Shown: piece by piece, positions 24,975 through 33,956 of the stretch | Numbering within the stretch: position 1 is the stretch's first letter | Layout of the letters: each line of letters starts with the position of its first letter | NCBI GenBank assembly: GCA_963674685.2 | Contig: CAXXWT010000002.1 | Span: forward strand, 1,116,001 to 1,180,000 | Reading direction: 5' to 3' | DNA length: 64,000 nt | Source of the DNA: G963674685 sp963674685 | Lineage (GTDB): Bacteria > Lernaellota > Lernaellaia > JACKCT01 | Made by a program: the position numbers and the translations under genes | The notes under the pieces: generated by a model | Seen by the model: only the letters and a program-made list of their open reading frames with translations | Told to the model about the DNA's origin: nothing | Database searches by the model: none

Positions 24975-27590
24975 TTGGAAAACAAAAAATCCCGACAACC
25001 CATGATCATCAAACACGGCAGCGGCCTGACGGTTCTTCTGGAAGAAAACCACGACAGCCCGGTCGTTTCGATTCTCTTTTTCGTGCGCGTGGGTTCGGCG
25101 GATGAAACGGCGGCTCAAAGGGGGCTGGCCCATCTGCATGAGCATATGATTTTCAAGGGGACGCCGACGCGGCCCGTGGGGGAAATCGCCTCGCAGATCG
25201 AGGGCGCCGGCGGCGACATCAACGCCTACACGACCTTCGACCACACCTGCTACTACGTCAACATCGCTTCGCGCTACTGGCGCGTGGGAATGGACGTGCT
25301 GTGCGACGCCATGCAAAACGCCTCCTTCGATGAAAAGGAACTGGCCGGTGAAACCGCCGTGGTTCTCGAGGAGATGGCGCGCAGCGAGGATATCCCTTCG
25401 CAGAAAGTTTCAAAGCATCTATTCAACATGGCTTTTAAAAAGCACCCATACGGCCGGTCCATCCTCGGGGAAAAAGAAATCCTGCTGCAAATGAGCCGCG
25501 CAAATATCCTGAAATTTTTCAATCGCTATTATCGGCCGTCCAACATGATTTGCGTCGTAGCCGGCGATTTCGACATCAACGAGACCCGCAAAAAAGTCGA
25601 CAAGCTTTTCCCGTCAAAAAAATCCCCCGGCCCCCGGCGTCCGGCGAGAACCATGGATTCTCCCCCGCGCCGCCCCCGCGTCAAGATTGAATTCGGCGAG
25701 GTGGCCGAAGCCACGGTGGAACTGGCCTGGCGGGTTCCGTCGCTCTACGATCCGGAGGCGGTGAGCGGCGACGCGCTGTCTTTCGTCCTCGGCGAAGGGG
25801 AAACTTCGCGCATCAATCAGCGGGTGCGACGACAGAAAAAACTGGTGTACGCCGCCGGCAGCGGCAACTTGAGTTTCGGCGACGCGGGGCTTTTGACCGT
25901 CGGCGCGGTCTGCGATCCGAAAAAAACGGCGCGCGCCATAAAAGCTCTGACGGCGGAAGTGGACAAATTGCGCCGGCGCGCCGTCAGCGCCAAGGAGCTT
26001 GCAAGGGCGCGGGCGAACATCGCCGGCAGCTTCGTTTTCGAGCGGGAAACGCCTTCAGGAATCGCGCGCAAACTCGGATACTCCTATTTGTATTTCAACA
26101 AACCGGATTACGACGAATTCTACCTGGACCGACTCGCGGGGCTTTGCCCGGAAGATTTGCGCATCTTTGCTCAAAAATACCTGCCGGCGCAAAAGGCGAT
26201 CGTCAGCCTGATGTTGCCAGAATCTTTCAGAAAAAAAATCGGAGTCGGCGACGTCAAAGAGGCCCTGGCCGCGGGCGCATCGAAAAGCCCCGTGAAAAAG
26301 GCCGGAAGGATCGCCGCGCAAAAAGAGGCCGGGCACGCGATACACGCGACGCGCGGTTTGAAGCATCGCCTGAAAATGGTCCGCCTGGATAACGGCGTGC
26401 GCGTGATCGTCAAAGAAGCTTCTCAGGCGCCGATCGTATCCGTCAAGGCCTGCATGCACGGCGGGAAAAGATCGGAGTCCGCTTCAAAAGCCGGGATTTC
26501 CCGCCTGGCCGCGTCGCTATTGACCAAGGGAACGAAGGATTACAGCGCGCGTGAATTTGCGGAAGCCGTGGAGTCGCTGCCGGGCCAGATCAGCGGATTT
26601 TCCGGCCGCAACAGCATCGGCCTGTCCGCGGATTTTCTGTCCGGAAATTTCGAGAAGGGAATGGAATATGTCGCGCAGGCTCTTTTGACTCCTGCATTTC
26701 ATCAAAAAGAATTCGAGCTTCGCCGGCGCGAGCAGTTTGCGGCCCTGATGCGCCTGGAAGACAATCTGGCCGTCCGATGCATCGAACTTTTCATGGCCAC
26801 GCTTTTTCAAAAGCATCCTTGCGGCGGCTCGTTGATGGGCACGCCGCGGACTCTGCGGGCGATGACGGCGAAAAGCGTCGCCGAGTTTTACCGACGCGCG
26901 CTGCAACCGGAAAACCTGGTCGTCGCGTTCGTCGGCGACGTCAGCGTCGAGCTGGCCGTCGAGCAGGCTTTAAAATATTTTGCGCCCATAAAAGCGCGCG
27001 CGAAGGCGCTCTCCGTTCCCCAAGCCGAAGCGGCGCCTTCCTCCCCGCGTACGGCGCAGCTTAAGCGTGACAAGGAACAGGCTCATCTGGTGGTGGGTTT
27101 CGCCGGGACAACCATTACGGGAAAGGACCGTCACGCGCTGGAGATTCTCAACGCGATTCTTTCCGGCCAGGGCGGGCGCCTGTTCATGGAACTGCGTGAA
27201 CGCAGGAGGCTGGCTTATTCCGTGTCCAGTTTTCATTACGAAGGCCCGGAAGCCGGCGCGTACGGGGCATACATCGGAACGACGCACGAAAACGTCGACG
27301 AGGCCCGGGAAGGGATCATGCGGGAACTCAACAGGGTGCGCGAGGAAAAGGTGAGCCCAAAAGAACTGGAAAGCGCGAAGCGATACATTATCGGCGGCGC
27401 GGAAATCGATCAGGCCCAGTTATCGTACACGGCGCAGGTCATGGCCCTGGATGAGCTTCTGGGGCTTTCATACAAAGATCCTTTTAAGATCGCGCAGCGC
27501 CTTCGCGGCATCAGCTCCGAGCGTTTGCGCCAGGTCGCGCGTAAATACTTGAATCCCGAAAGCCGCGTCGAGGCGCTGATCACGCGATAG
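24975..27590 (+). CDS. M16-family zinc peptidase, two-domain (insulinase/PqqL-like)
   Basis: 871 residues from TTG 24975, chosen because AGGAG lies 9 nt upstream; the next ATG is at 25002. Four M16 subdomains form two halves. The first half has the inverted zinc motif HLHEH (His53, Glu56, His57) and the downstream ligand Glu in ETAVVLEEMARSED. The second half (about 455-871) lacks HxxEH but has the R/Y pair region (GRLFMELRERRRLAYSVSSFHYEG), as expected for the non-catalytic lobe. No signal peptide is seen, so it should be cytosolic, or exported by an unusual route. It degrades peptides rather than folded proteins. Gap of 70 bp after the GT-C gene. Confidence 0.92.
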   Translation: MENKKSRQPMIIKHGSGLTVLLEENHDSPVVSILFFVRVGSADETAAQRGLAHLHEHMIFKGTPTRPVGEIASQIEGAGGDINAYTTFDHTCYYVNIASRYWRVGMDVLCDAMQNASFDEKELAGETAVVLEEMARSEDIPSQKVSKHLFNMAFKKHPYGRSILGEKEILLQMSRANILKFFNRYYRPSNMICVVAGDFDINETRKKVDKLFPSKKSPGPRRPARTMDSPPRRPRVKIEFGEVAEATVELAWRVPSLYDPEAVSGDALSFVLGEGETSRINQRVRRQKKLVYAAGSGNLSFGDAGLLTVGAVCDPKKTARAIKALTAEVDKLRRRAVSAKELARARANIAGSFVFERETPSGIARKLGYSYLYFNKPDYDEFYLDRLAGLCPEDLRIFAQKYLPAQKAIVSLMLPESFRKKIGVGDVKEALAAGASKSPVKKAGRIAAQKEAGHAIHATRGLKHRLKMVRLDNGVRVIVKEASQAPIVSVKACMHGGKRSESASKAGISRLAASLLTKGTKDYSAREFAEAVESLPGQISGFSGRNSIGLSADFLSGNFEKGMEYVAQALLTPAFHQKEFELRRREQFAALMRLEDNLAVRCIELFMATLFQKHPCGGSLMGTPRTLRAMTAKSVAEFYRRALQPENLVVAFVGDVSVELAVEQALKYFAPIKARAKALSVPQAEAAPSSPRTAQLKRDKEQAHLVVGFAGTTITGKDRHALEILNAILSGQGGRLFMELRERRRLAYSVSSFHYEGPEAGAYGAYIGTTHENVDEAREGIMRELNRVREEKVSPKELESAKRYIIGGAEIDQAQLSYTAQVMALDELLGLSYKDPFKIAQRLRGISSERLRQVARKYLNPESRVEALITR

Positions 27591-27679
27591 AAAAAAGTTG
27601 TGATTTCGCCAAGCATTTTATGATATAAATACCGGCGACGCAGGCAAAAACGAAAAAAACAATTTTGACGGAGTGTTTC

Positions 27680-28036
27680 GTGACGGATGACGGTTTGAAA
27701 AACGTCGATGTCCCGCTCAGTGAAGTTCTGATCAGAAATCGGCCGCGAAGAAATTATATGCTCCTTTCTCTCGCCCTCGTTTCGGCCGGTTTTATCGGCG
27801 TGTTTCATATCGCCAGGGTTTGGGTCGCCTTTGCCTCGTTCATGATATTGCCGATTATTCCCGTGATTGTGGAATACATTTTCCGGCGGAGTTTATGGGA
27901 GCGCCTATTTTGGCAGTGCCCCCACTGCGACGCGGATAACGAAATGTTGTTCATCGATCCCGGTGTAAAGCCCGGTAAATCATTCAAACTCAAATGCGCG
28001 GCCTGCGGGCGGCTGTCGCGCATCGTCATCACCTGA
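27680..28036 (+). CDS. Small membrane protein with a zinc ribbon, 118 aa
   Basis: GTG 27680 is the likely start, with GGAG 6 nt upstream; a TTG at 27665 is the alternative. After a 30-residue cytosolic N terminus come two hydrophobic segments (MLLSLALVSAGFIGVFHI and VAFASFMILPIIPVIVEYIF), a helical hairpin. The last about 40 residues hold two CxxC pairs, CPHC and CAAC, a zinc ribbon facing the cytosol (FWQCPHCDADNEMLFI ... LKCAACGRLSRIVIT). I do not recognise the family. Monocistronic; A+T-rich upstream region. Confidence 0.65.
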   Translation: MTDDGLKNVDVPLSEVLIRNRPRRNYMLLSLALVSAGFIGVFHIARVWVAFASFMILPIIPVIVEYIFRRSLWERLFWQCPHCDADNEMLFIDPGVKPGKSFKLKCAACGRLSRIVIT

Positions 28037-28205
28037 TTCACGTTCATTTCTTAATTTCCTCGGTCAGCGCCGCCATCGCGCCTGTCACCCGCTGAAGCCG
28101 GCTTGGGCAGGTCGTTGCGGTGGGAAACCGCTTTTGGCGCGCCTTCGCATGGCTTCGGCGTTGCGAACATTCCGCAATCAGCATTCGAAATTCCGCAATT
28201 AATTT

Positions 28206-28403
28206 TCAGCCCTCGGATCGGGGAGAAAATCTCCAGGAATCCAGGGCGCTTTTGCTGGCGTAAGGTTCCGTACCCGGTCCCGCGGGCTGAAAGACAGGCA
28301 TCTTTCTCGTTTTCGCGTAGCGCAGGCAGGTTCTCACGCTTTTGTTCATGTAGTCGGCAATCGCCTGCCACCCGGTTAACACATCATTGTTTTTTTCGTT
28401 CAT
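28206..28403 (-). CDS. Excisionase-like helix-turn-helix protein, 65 aa
   Basis: ATG 28403 follows GGGGGAAAGG directly. The body is a MerR/excisionase-type winged helix: VLTGWQAIADYMNKSVRTCLRYAKTRKMPVFQPAGPGTEPYASKSALDSW, with the Trp at the end typical of the HTH_17 family. Such proteins direct integrase excision or act as small transcription factors. No integrase or att site is seen near. It is divergent from a LexA-type repressor gene and the two share a promoter region with inverted repeats, so they probably regulate each other. Confidence 0.75.
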   Translation of the reverse strand: MNEKNNDVLTGWQAIADYMNKSVRTCLRYAKTRKMPVFQPAGPGTEPYASKSALDSWRFSPRSEG

Positions 28404-28447
28404 CCTTTCCCCCGTCGCAACAAATGACTTTTTCAAAAAAACTGCTT

Positions 28448-28531
28448 GCGGGAGATTCAAGAAAATTTTCGGCCCAAAACCTGCTTTACATCTCCCGCTG
28501 TTTCACCTAGTATATGATACAGAATGTGTCA
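28448..28531. promoter_or_regulatory. Operator region between the HTH gene and the LexA-type repressor
   Basis: A 9-bp inverted repeat GCGGGAGAT (28448-28456) / ATCTCCCGC (28490-28498) and a compact near-palindrome TGATACA GAA TGTGTCA (28515-28531, 6 of 7 pairs) lie upstream of the repressor. TTTACA (28485-28490) and TAGTAT (28508-28513), 17 bp apart, could be -35 and -10, so repressor binding at 28515-28531 would block its own promoter. Confidence 0.6.
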
Positions 28532-28551
28532 TTGCAATAGGGTAATCTCCA

Positions 28552-29256
28552 ATGCGTAACATTTCTTCTCTGGGATCGAGAATGCGGAAATTGCGGTCAA
28601 GTCGCGGATGGACGCAGCAGCGCCTGGCGGCGGAAGCCGGAATCGGCCGGGCCGCCGTGGCGCATTACGAAAAAGATCGCCGCAGGCCGTCGCTTGAAAT
28701 GCTGGAGCGCATCGGGCGCCTTTTCGACGTGGATATCGACTGGCTTTTGACGGGCAGGCCGGGCCGGCAATTCGATGCGTCGGATCTTCCGCAGCCGGTG
28801 GTGAAGTTTTCATCCCGGATGGAAAAGGATCCCGGCGCGATCAATACGGAGGATTATCGGGCCGTGCCGTTGCTTTCGGATCCGGTAGCCGCCGGAGCGC
28901 CGCTGATTTCCTCGGACCTCGTGGAGGAGTGGGCCTGGATACACGGCACGCAGGTCGGCCGCCGGCAGGGACTTGTGGCGATACGCATCGACGGCGATTC
29001 CATGACGCCCCTGATACGCGACGGCGACATCATCGCCATCGACAAAGACGACGTGACGCCGCCGGGAATCTTCGCCGTGCGCGCCGATGAGGGCGTCACC
29101 GTCAAGCGCGTGAAAGTGATTCGCGGCGGCCTTTTGCTGATTCCGGAAAATCGCGATTATGAACAGCGCTTTTTGGAACTTCCCCGTGGCCGTGCGCTTT
29201 CCGACGTGATCCTGGGCCGGGCTGTCTGGCAGTGGAGCAATCTGACGGGATTGTAG
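28552..29256 (+). CDS. XRE-S24 autocleavable repressor (LexA/cI type)
   Basis: 234 residues. N-terminal XRE HTH (about 8-62: SRMRKLRSSRGWTQQRLAAEAGIGRAAVAHYEK). C-terminal S24 peptidase with the catalytic Ser150 in DGDSMTPLIRDGD and Lys185 in GVTVKRVKV. Between them VAAGAPL at about 111-117 matches the LexA cleavage site, with the scissile bond probably Ala114-Gly115. It is therefore a cI-like repressor that should cut itself when RecA filaments form on damaged DNA. No phage structural genes, integrase or error-prone polymerase are near. The TGATACA-GAA-TGTGTCA palindrome 21 bp upstream of ATG 28552 is its likely operator. Followed by a convergent kinase gene. Confidence 0.9.
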   Translation: MRNISSLGSRMRKLRSSRGWTQQRLAAEAGIGRAAVAHYEKDRRRPSLEMLERIGRLFDVDIDWLLTGRPGRQFDASDLPQPVVKFSSRMEKDPGAINTEDYRAVPLLSDPVAAGAPLISSDLVEEWAWIHGTQVGRRQGLVAIRIDGDSMTPLIRDGDIIAIDKDDVTPPGIFAVRADEGVTVKRVKVIRGGLLLIPENRDYEQRFLELPRGRALSDVILGRAVWQWSNLTGL

Positions 29257-29325
29257 GTTATTTCATCACAACTGTTTTTCCCAATATGTTTCCGATCAAA
29301 ACCATTGATACCCTCCCGAAAAATC

Positions 29326-32300
29326 CTACGTGTCCAGCACTCTTCTCACCGTGTGAGCCAGCTTCTCGATGGTGAAAGGTTTTTGGATGAACTGGGTTCC
29401 GGGCTCCAGGACGCCGTGATGCGCGATGACGTCTTCCGTATAGCCGGACATGAACAGGGCTTTCAAACGCGGGCGTGTTTTAATCAGTTCATCATACAAT
29501 TGGCGGCCGTTCATGTTGGGCATGATGATGTCCGTGAGAAGCAAGTGAATTTCGCCGTCGAAATTCCGGCTTTTCAAAAAAGCTTCGCCGCCGTTTTCCG
29601 CGACGATCGTTTTATAGCCCTGACGCTCGAGAATTCTTTTACTGAGTTGCCTGACGACATCCTCATCTTCAACGACGAGAATGGTCTCCCGACCCTTTGG
29701 CAAAGCCGGCGCGACGTCTTCGGATAATGAATCGGCTTCTTGCTGAACCCTGGGCAAATAGACTTTGAATGCCGTTCCCATGCCCGGCTGCGAAAACACG
29801 TTGATGAAGCCGCCGTTCTGTTTGACGATTCCGTATACGGTGGCCAGCCCCAGGCCCGTTCCCTGATCTTTCCCTTTGGTGGAAAAGAAAGGCTCGAATA
29901 TCTTTGATTTGGTTTCCGAATCCATTCCGTGGCCGGTGTCGGTGACGGCCAGCATGACGTAATCGCCGGGCTTCATGTCGGCGTGGGGTGCGCTGTAACG
30001 ATCTTTCATCGTGATGTTTTGCGTTTCGATGGTCAGTTTCCCGCCCTTGGGCATGGCGTCCCGGGCGTTGACCACGAGATTGACCAGCACCTGGTCCAGC
30101 TGCGCGGGATCGGCCTTGATCCGCCCGGTTTCCCTACGTGTGATATATTCCAGTTCGATGTCTTCGCCGATGATCCGCTCCAGCATTTTGCGGGAACGCT
30201 CGAGGATTTCGTTGGGATTGATGATCTTCGGGGCGATGACCTGCTTGCGTGAAAACGCCAGGAGCTGAGAGGTCAGATCGGCGGCTCGCTCGCCCGCGTT
30301 TCGGATCACCTCCATGTCGGACAGCAAGGGATCGCCGGTCTCGAGTCCGTTGATGATCATCTCCGCGTAGCCGTTGATGCCCGTGAGGATGTTGTTGAAA
30401 TCGTGGGCGATTCCGCCGGCCAGGCGCCCGATGGCCTCCATCTTCTGAGACTGGCGAAGCTGCTCGGACAAATTATCCTTTTCCTCTTCCGATCTTTTGT
30501 ATTCGGCGATTTCCCATGCCACATCGGCCAAATATGCGACGATTTCCACATCCTTATCCGTGTAATCCTCGGCCTTGTTGCCGACGCCCAGGATGGCGAC
30601 GATTTTATCCTCGCGCATAATGGGCACGAGCATTTCCCGAATCACCTTCGGATGGCCTTCGGGCATGCCTTTTTTGTGAGGCAGCGCAGCGTAATCGTTA
30701 TGGATGACGGGCCGCCGCCGGTGCACGCAGTCCACCCAGACGCCCGCCTCGTCGATTCCATAATGCGATCCTTTTCCTTCGGCTTTACAGAAATCGCTCA
30801 ATGTTTTCTTCGACCATGCCTGCAGCGTGAGCGTTTTCTGGTCCGGGTGAACAAAGTGGTAAAATCCCACCGGGCTGTCGATGAGTTCGCAGACTTCGTT
30901 CAGCGTTTCCTGCAACAACTCGTCAAGAGAGTGCTTTGTGGCGAACTCCAGAAGATTCGCCCGCACCTGAATCATCGACTGCGCGCGTCTTCTATCCGTG
31001 ATGTCCGTACTGACGCCGACCATGCCCACCGGCAGGCCGTCATCGTCGCGTAACAATTGAGTGCGGCTGTCTAAAATGACGCTCCGGCCGTCGCCGGTGC
31101 GATTTACTATTTCTCCGCGCCAGGATCCTTCGGCATAAGTCCGCTCCAAAATTTCCTTTTGGGTGGCGCCCGTTCCTGGATCATCCCCGTATTGTGCGAC
31201 ATTTTTCCCGAGGAGATCTTCCGCGCGACATCCGAACAGCCGGCACTCCGCTTCGTTGACGTAAGTAATATTGCCGTCAAGGTCCGTGGCCGTGATCAGG
31301 TCCTGGATTTGATTCAGCAGCATCGCCTGAAACCGCAATTCTCCTTCCGCCAGTTTCTGTTCGGTGATGTCGATGTATGTCGTCAATGTGGCCGGCGAAC
31401 CCAGGTAGTCGATGCGCGAGGAGAAGGAATGCACCCAGACCACATCGCCGCTCTTGGTGATAACGCGGTATTCGTTTCGGGGCGTCGGATTATTCCCATC
31501 CAGCCTTTGTTGGAAATTGGCGAAGAAGCGCGAGCGGTCATCGGCGTGAATTAAATTCGCCAGCTGCTTTGGATTCATGGCGCAAAGCTCTTCGGTTTCA
31601 AATCCGGTGAGCGTGGTCATGGCCGAATTGGCGAAGCTCAGGCGCAAAGGGTCATTTTGCGCGATCACGACGCCCTGCAGGGAACCTTCGACGAGGCTTC
31701 GGTATTTTTCCTCGCTTTCCCGAAGCGCCTCTTTTGCCTGTTTGCGATTGGAGATATCGCGGGTAATGCCCAAAATCTCCTTCGGCGCCCCGTTTTTATC
31801 CCGAATCAGCCTGGCTGATACATCTATCCAAAGCATCGAACCGTTTTTATGGTAAGCCTGTAGTTCGATTTGTCGCGAAATGTCTTTTTTCGATTCGGCC
31901 TCTATTAATCCTTCGGCGATGTAATCCCCGATCTTTTTCACGGCTTCGGGAGGGTAAAGCTTGTCGAGGGTATAGGAAGTGACCTCTTGCGCGGTGAATC
32001 CCGTAATCCTTTCAACCGATGAGGTAATAAAACTTATTCTCTGTTCGGCAATGTCAAATACCCAGATCGCTTCGTTAATGTTGTTTGAGATCATCTCGAA
32101 CTGCCGCTTGCTTTCGATCAGGGCATTTTCCATTTCTTTGCGTTCGGTGACGTCAAAATAAGTCACCTGAACCGAAGGCCGGCCTTTATAAGTCGAGAGT
32201 GCGGAGAAGATTTCGACCCATCGGATTCTTCCGTTTTTGCGGATAATCCGATATTCATAATTTTTGTCGACTTCTACGCCATTGATCCTGTCCGCCATAT

Positions 32301-33720
32301 TCCCCATGACCTTTTGCCGGTCTTCGGGATGAATGACCTCGGCAATGGCCTTTGCGTCGGCGGCGTAAACTTCATCCAGCGGATAGCCGGTGATTTTTTC
32401 AAAGGTTTTGTTGGCGTACACCACGCGCCCGTCCTGGTAGACGGCCAGGCCCTGAAGGGAGTTTTCCGCTAATGATCTATAAGCTTCTTCCGCCTGTATG
32501 CGTTCGGTAACATCGCGTCCGAAAACCGCCACCAGGTTTTCTTCGCCGCTCTCGCCGTAAATGGGGTAAAGGCTGGTGTCGTAATATCTTCCATCCCTCC
32601 GGTCTTGAAAATAAACGGGTTTTCCCGTACGAGCCGCCTGCTTGATATATTTGTGCCGCAACTTTGCAACATCTTCGGGGAAGAAATCATATATACATTT
32701 ACCGATAATTTCTTCGGGTGTTTTGCCGATTCTTTCAGCCCCCATTTCATTGGAAGCCAACACCTCTCCGTCGGGCTTGATCAGCATGGCGGTTTCGTTG
32801 GGCGCATTGATCAGCGCCCTGATCGTCGCCTCGCTGCGGCGTAGCGCTTGTTCCGCCTGTTTTCTCTCGCTGATGTCCCGTGAAAATACGGCGACTCTGA
32901 TATAACCGCTTTCTTCGTCGACCACGGGATAAAGGCTGGTTTCGAAAAATATTCCGTCCCGCTCGTCTTGAAAATAAAAGGGTTTTCCCTGGCTGAGGAT
33001 ATGCGTCGCTCCTTGGCGCCGGCGCTTGGCGACATCCGGAGAGAAAAAGTCGAAAACACATTTCCCGACCAGTTCCTCGGGTGTTGCGCCAAGACGCTTC
33101 GCCCCCATGATGTTGCTGGCCAATATTGTGCCGTCGAGTTCGGCCAACATGGCGCTTTCCTGCGGCGCGTTGAGCAGCGCCATGGCCGTGGCTTCGCTGC
33201 GGCGCAGCGCCTGCTCGGCGGATTTCCGCTCCGTAATGTCGCGAGTGACGCCCTGCACGTAGATTTCGCCGGTGTCGGGTTTGGTTAGATATGAAACGGC
33301 AACCTCTGCCCAGGTCAGCGAGCCATCGGATTTATAAAATTGAATCTCGTACGTGAAGGGCGGGGATGGAAAATCCAATCCTCCGGAATTTTCCACGGCG
33401 AAGCGGATCCCGTCGAGCAAGTCATTCAATGAGTTGGGGGGGAAAATTTCTTCCAGGCGTTTTGACAGCGCCTCGGCGACCGTATAACCGAATAGTTGTT
33501 CGACGGAAGGACTCACGTAGGTAAAATTGAAATCCAGGTCCATGGTCCAGATAACTTCGGTCACATGTTCCATGAGGCTCTGATAGCTTTTGACGCTTTC
33601 ATGCAAAGCCTGTTTTTTGCGCTTGAGATTTTCCTTCGTTTCCTCCAACTCCGAAACGCGGCCGCGCAGCCGGGCCAATTCTTCAATCAGTTGGGATTTT
33701 GTTTTCGTTGCGTCGTCCAT
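29326..33720 (-). CDS. Hybrid sensor histidine kinase with seven PAS domains, GAF and receiver
   Basis: 1464 residues from ATG 33720 (GGAG 8 nt upstream), with no membrane helix, so cytosolic. After a coiled coil (1-50) come seven PAS domains with PAC tails (about 50-920), each closing in RDITER-like or VTERK motifs. PAS2 and PAS3 are a recent duplication: both open with RRSEAT and share KPxYFQDxRDGxxxxTSLYP. A GAF domain (about 950-1115) follows with SPVGFYHFVHPDQ. HisKA has the phospho-His in GGIAHDFNNILTGI, HATPase has NARDAMP, DTGHGMD and GTGLGLATV, and a C-terminal receiver has its Asp in LLLTDIIMPNMNG. The architecture suits integration of many redox or ligand signals. No cognate regulator is adjacent. 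Confidence 0.92.
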   Translation of the reverse strand: MDDATKTKSQLIEELARLRGRVSELEETKENLKRKKQALHESVKSYQSLMEHVTEVIWTMDLDFNFTYVSPSVEQLFGYTVAEALSKRLEEIFPPNSLNDLLDGIRFAVENSGGLDFPSPPFTYEIQFYKSDGSLTWAEVAVSYLTKPDTGEIYVQGVTRDITERKSAEQALRRSEATAMALLNAPQESAMLAELDGTILASNIMGAKRLGATPEELVGKCVFDFFSPDVAKRRRQGATHILSQGKPFYFQDERDGIFFETSLYPVVDEESGYIRVAVFSRDISERKQAEQALRRSEATIRALINAPNETAMLIKPDGEVLASNEMGAERIGKTPEEIIGKCIYDFFPEDVAKLRHKYIKQAARTGKPVYFQDRRDGRYYDTSLYPIYGESGEENLVAVFGRDVTERIQAEEAYRSLAENSLQGLAVYQDGRVVYANKTFEKITGYPLDEVYAADAKAIAEVIHPEDRQKVMGNMADRINGVEVDKNYEYRIIRKNGRIRWVEIFSALSTYKGRPSVQVTYFDVTERKEMENALIESKRQFEMISNNINEAIWVFDIAEQRISFITSSVERITGFTAQEVTSYTLDKLYPPEAVKKIGDYIAEGLIEAESKKDISRQIELQAYHKNGSMLWIDVSARLIRDKNGAPKEILGITRDISNRKQAKEALRESEEKYRSLVEGSLQGVVIAQNDPLRLSFANSAMTTLTGFETEELCAMNPKQLANLIHADDRSRFFANFQQRLDGNNPTPRNEYRVITKSGDVVWVHSFSSRIDYLGSPATLTTYIDITEQKLAEGELRFQAMLLNQIQDLITATDLDGNITYVNEAECRLFGCRAEDLLGKNVAQYGDDPGTGATQKEILERTYAEGSWRGEIVNRTGDGRSVILDSRTQLLRDDDGLPVGMVGVSTDITDRRRAQSMIQVRANLLEFATKHSLDELLQETLNEVCELIDSPVGFYHFVHPDQKTLTLQAWSKKTLSDFCKAEGKGSHYGIDEAGVWVDCVHRRRPVIHNDYAALPHKKGMPEGHPKVIREMLVPIMREDKIVAILGVGNKAEDYTDKDVEIVAYLADVAWEIAEYKRSEEEKDNLSEQLRQSQKMEAIGRLAGGIAHDFNNILTGINGYAEMIINGLETGDPLLSDMEVIRNAGERAADLTSQLLAFSRKQVIAPKIINPNEILERSRKMLERIIGEDIELEYITRRETGRIKADPAQLDQVLVNLVVNARDAMPKGGKLTIETQNITMKDRYSAPHADMKPGDYVMLAVTDTGHGMDSETKSKIFEPFFSTKGKDQGTGLGLATVYGIVKQNGGFINVFSQPGMGTAFKVYLPRVQQEADSLSEDVAPALPKGRETILVVEDEDVVRQLSKRILERQGYKTIVAENGGEAFLKSRNFDGEIHLLLTDIIMPNMNGRQLYDELIKTRPRLKALFMSGYTEDVIAHHGVLEPGTQFIQKPFTIEKLAHTVRRVLDT

Positions 33721-33956
33721 GTGGTTGCTCCGCAATTCCGTGAGCCGATTTCATAAAAATAATTGACAAGCTGTCGGCAAAAAGCCGTCCCCTTTGTGGG
33801 ATTCTTAAAAAAGGCTCAATCATTTTTATTATTATTCACTTGCCCGGCGTCATCGCCAACATTAATGAGATACGGTCAAAAGTTCAAGAAAATATTGATT
33901 GAAAGGGCAAAGCGCATCCCATTCACTAAAGTCAAAACGCGTGTTACGCTTTTGAC

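Noticed and set aside
28206..29256. Prophage immunity region
   Set aside because: No integrase, terminase, capsid or tail genes lie on either side; neighbours are ordinary chromosomal genes.
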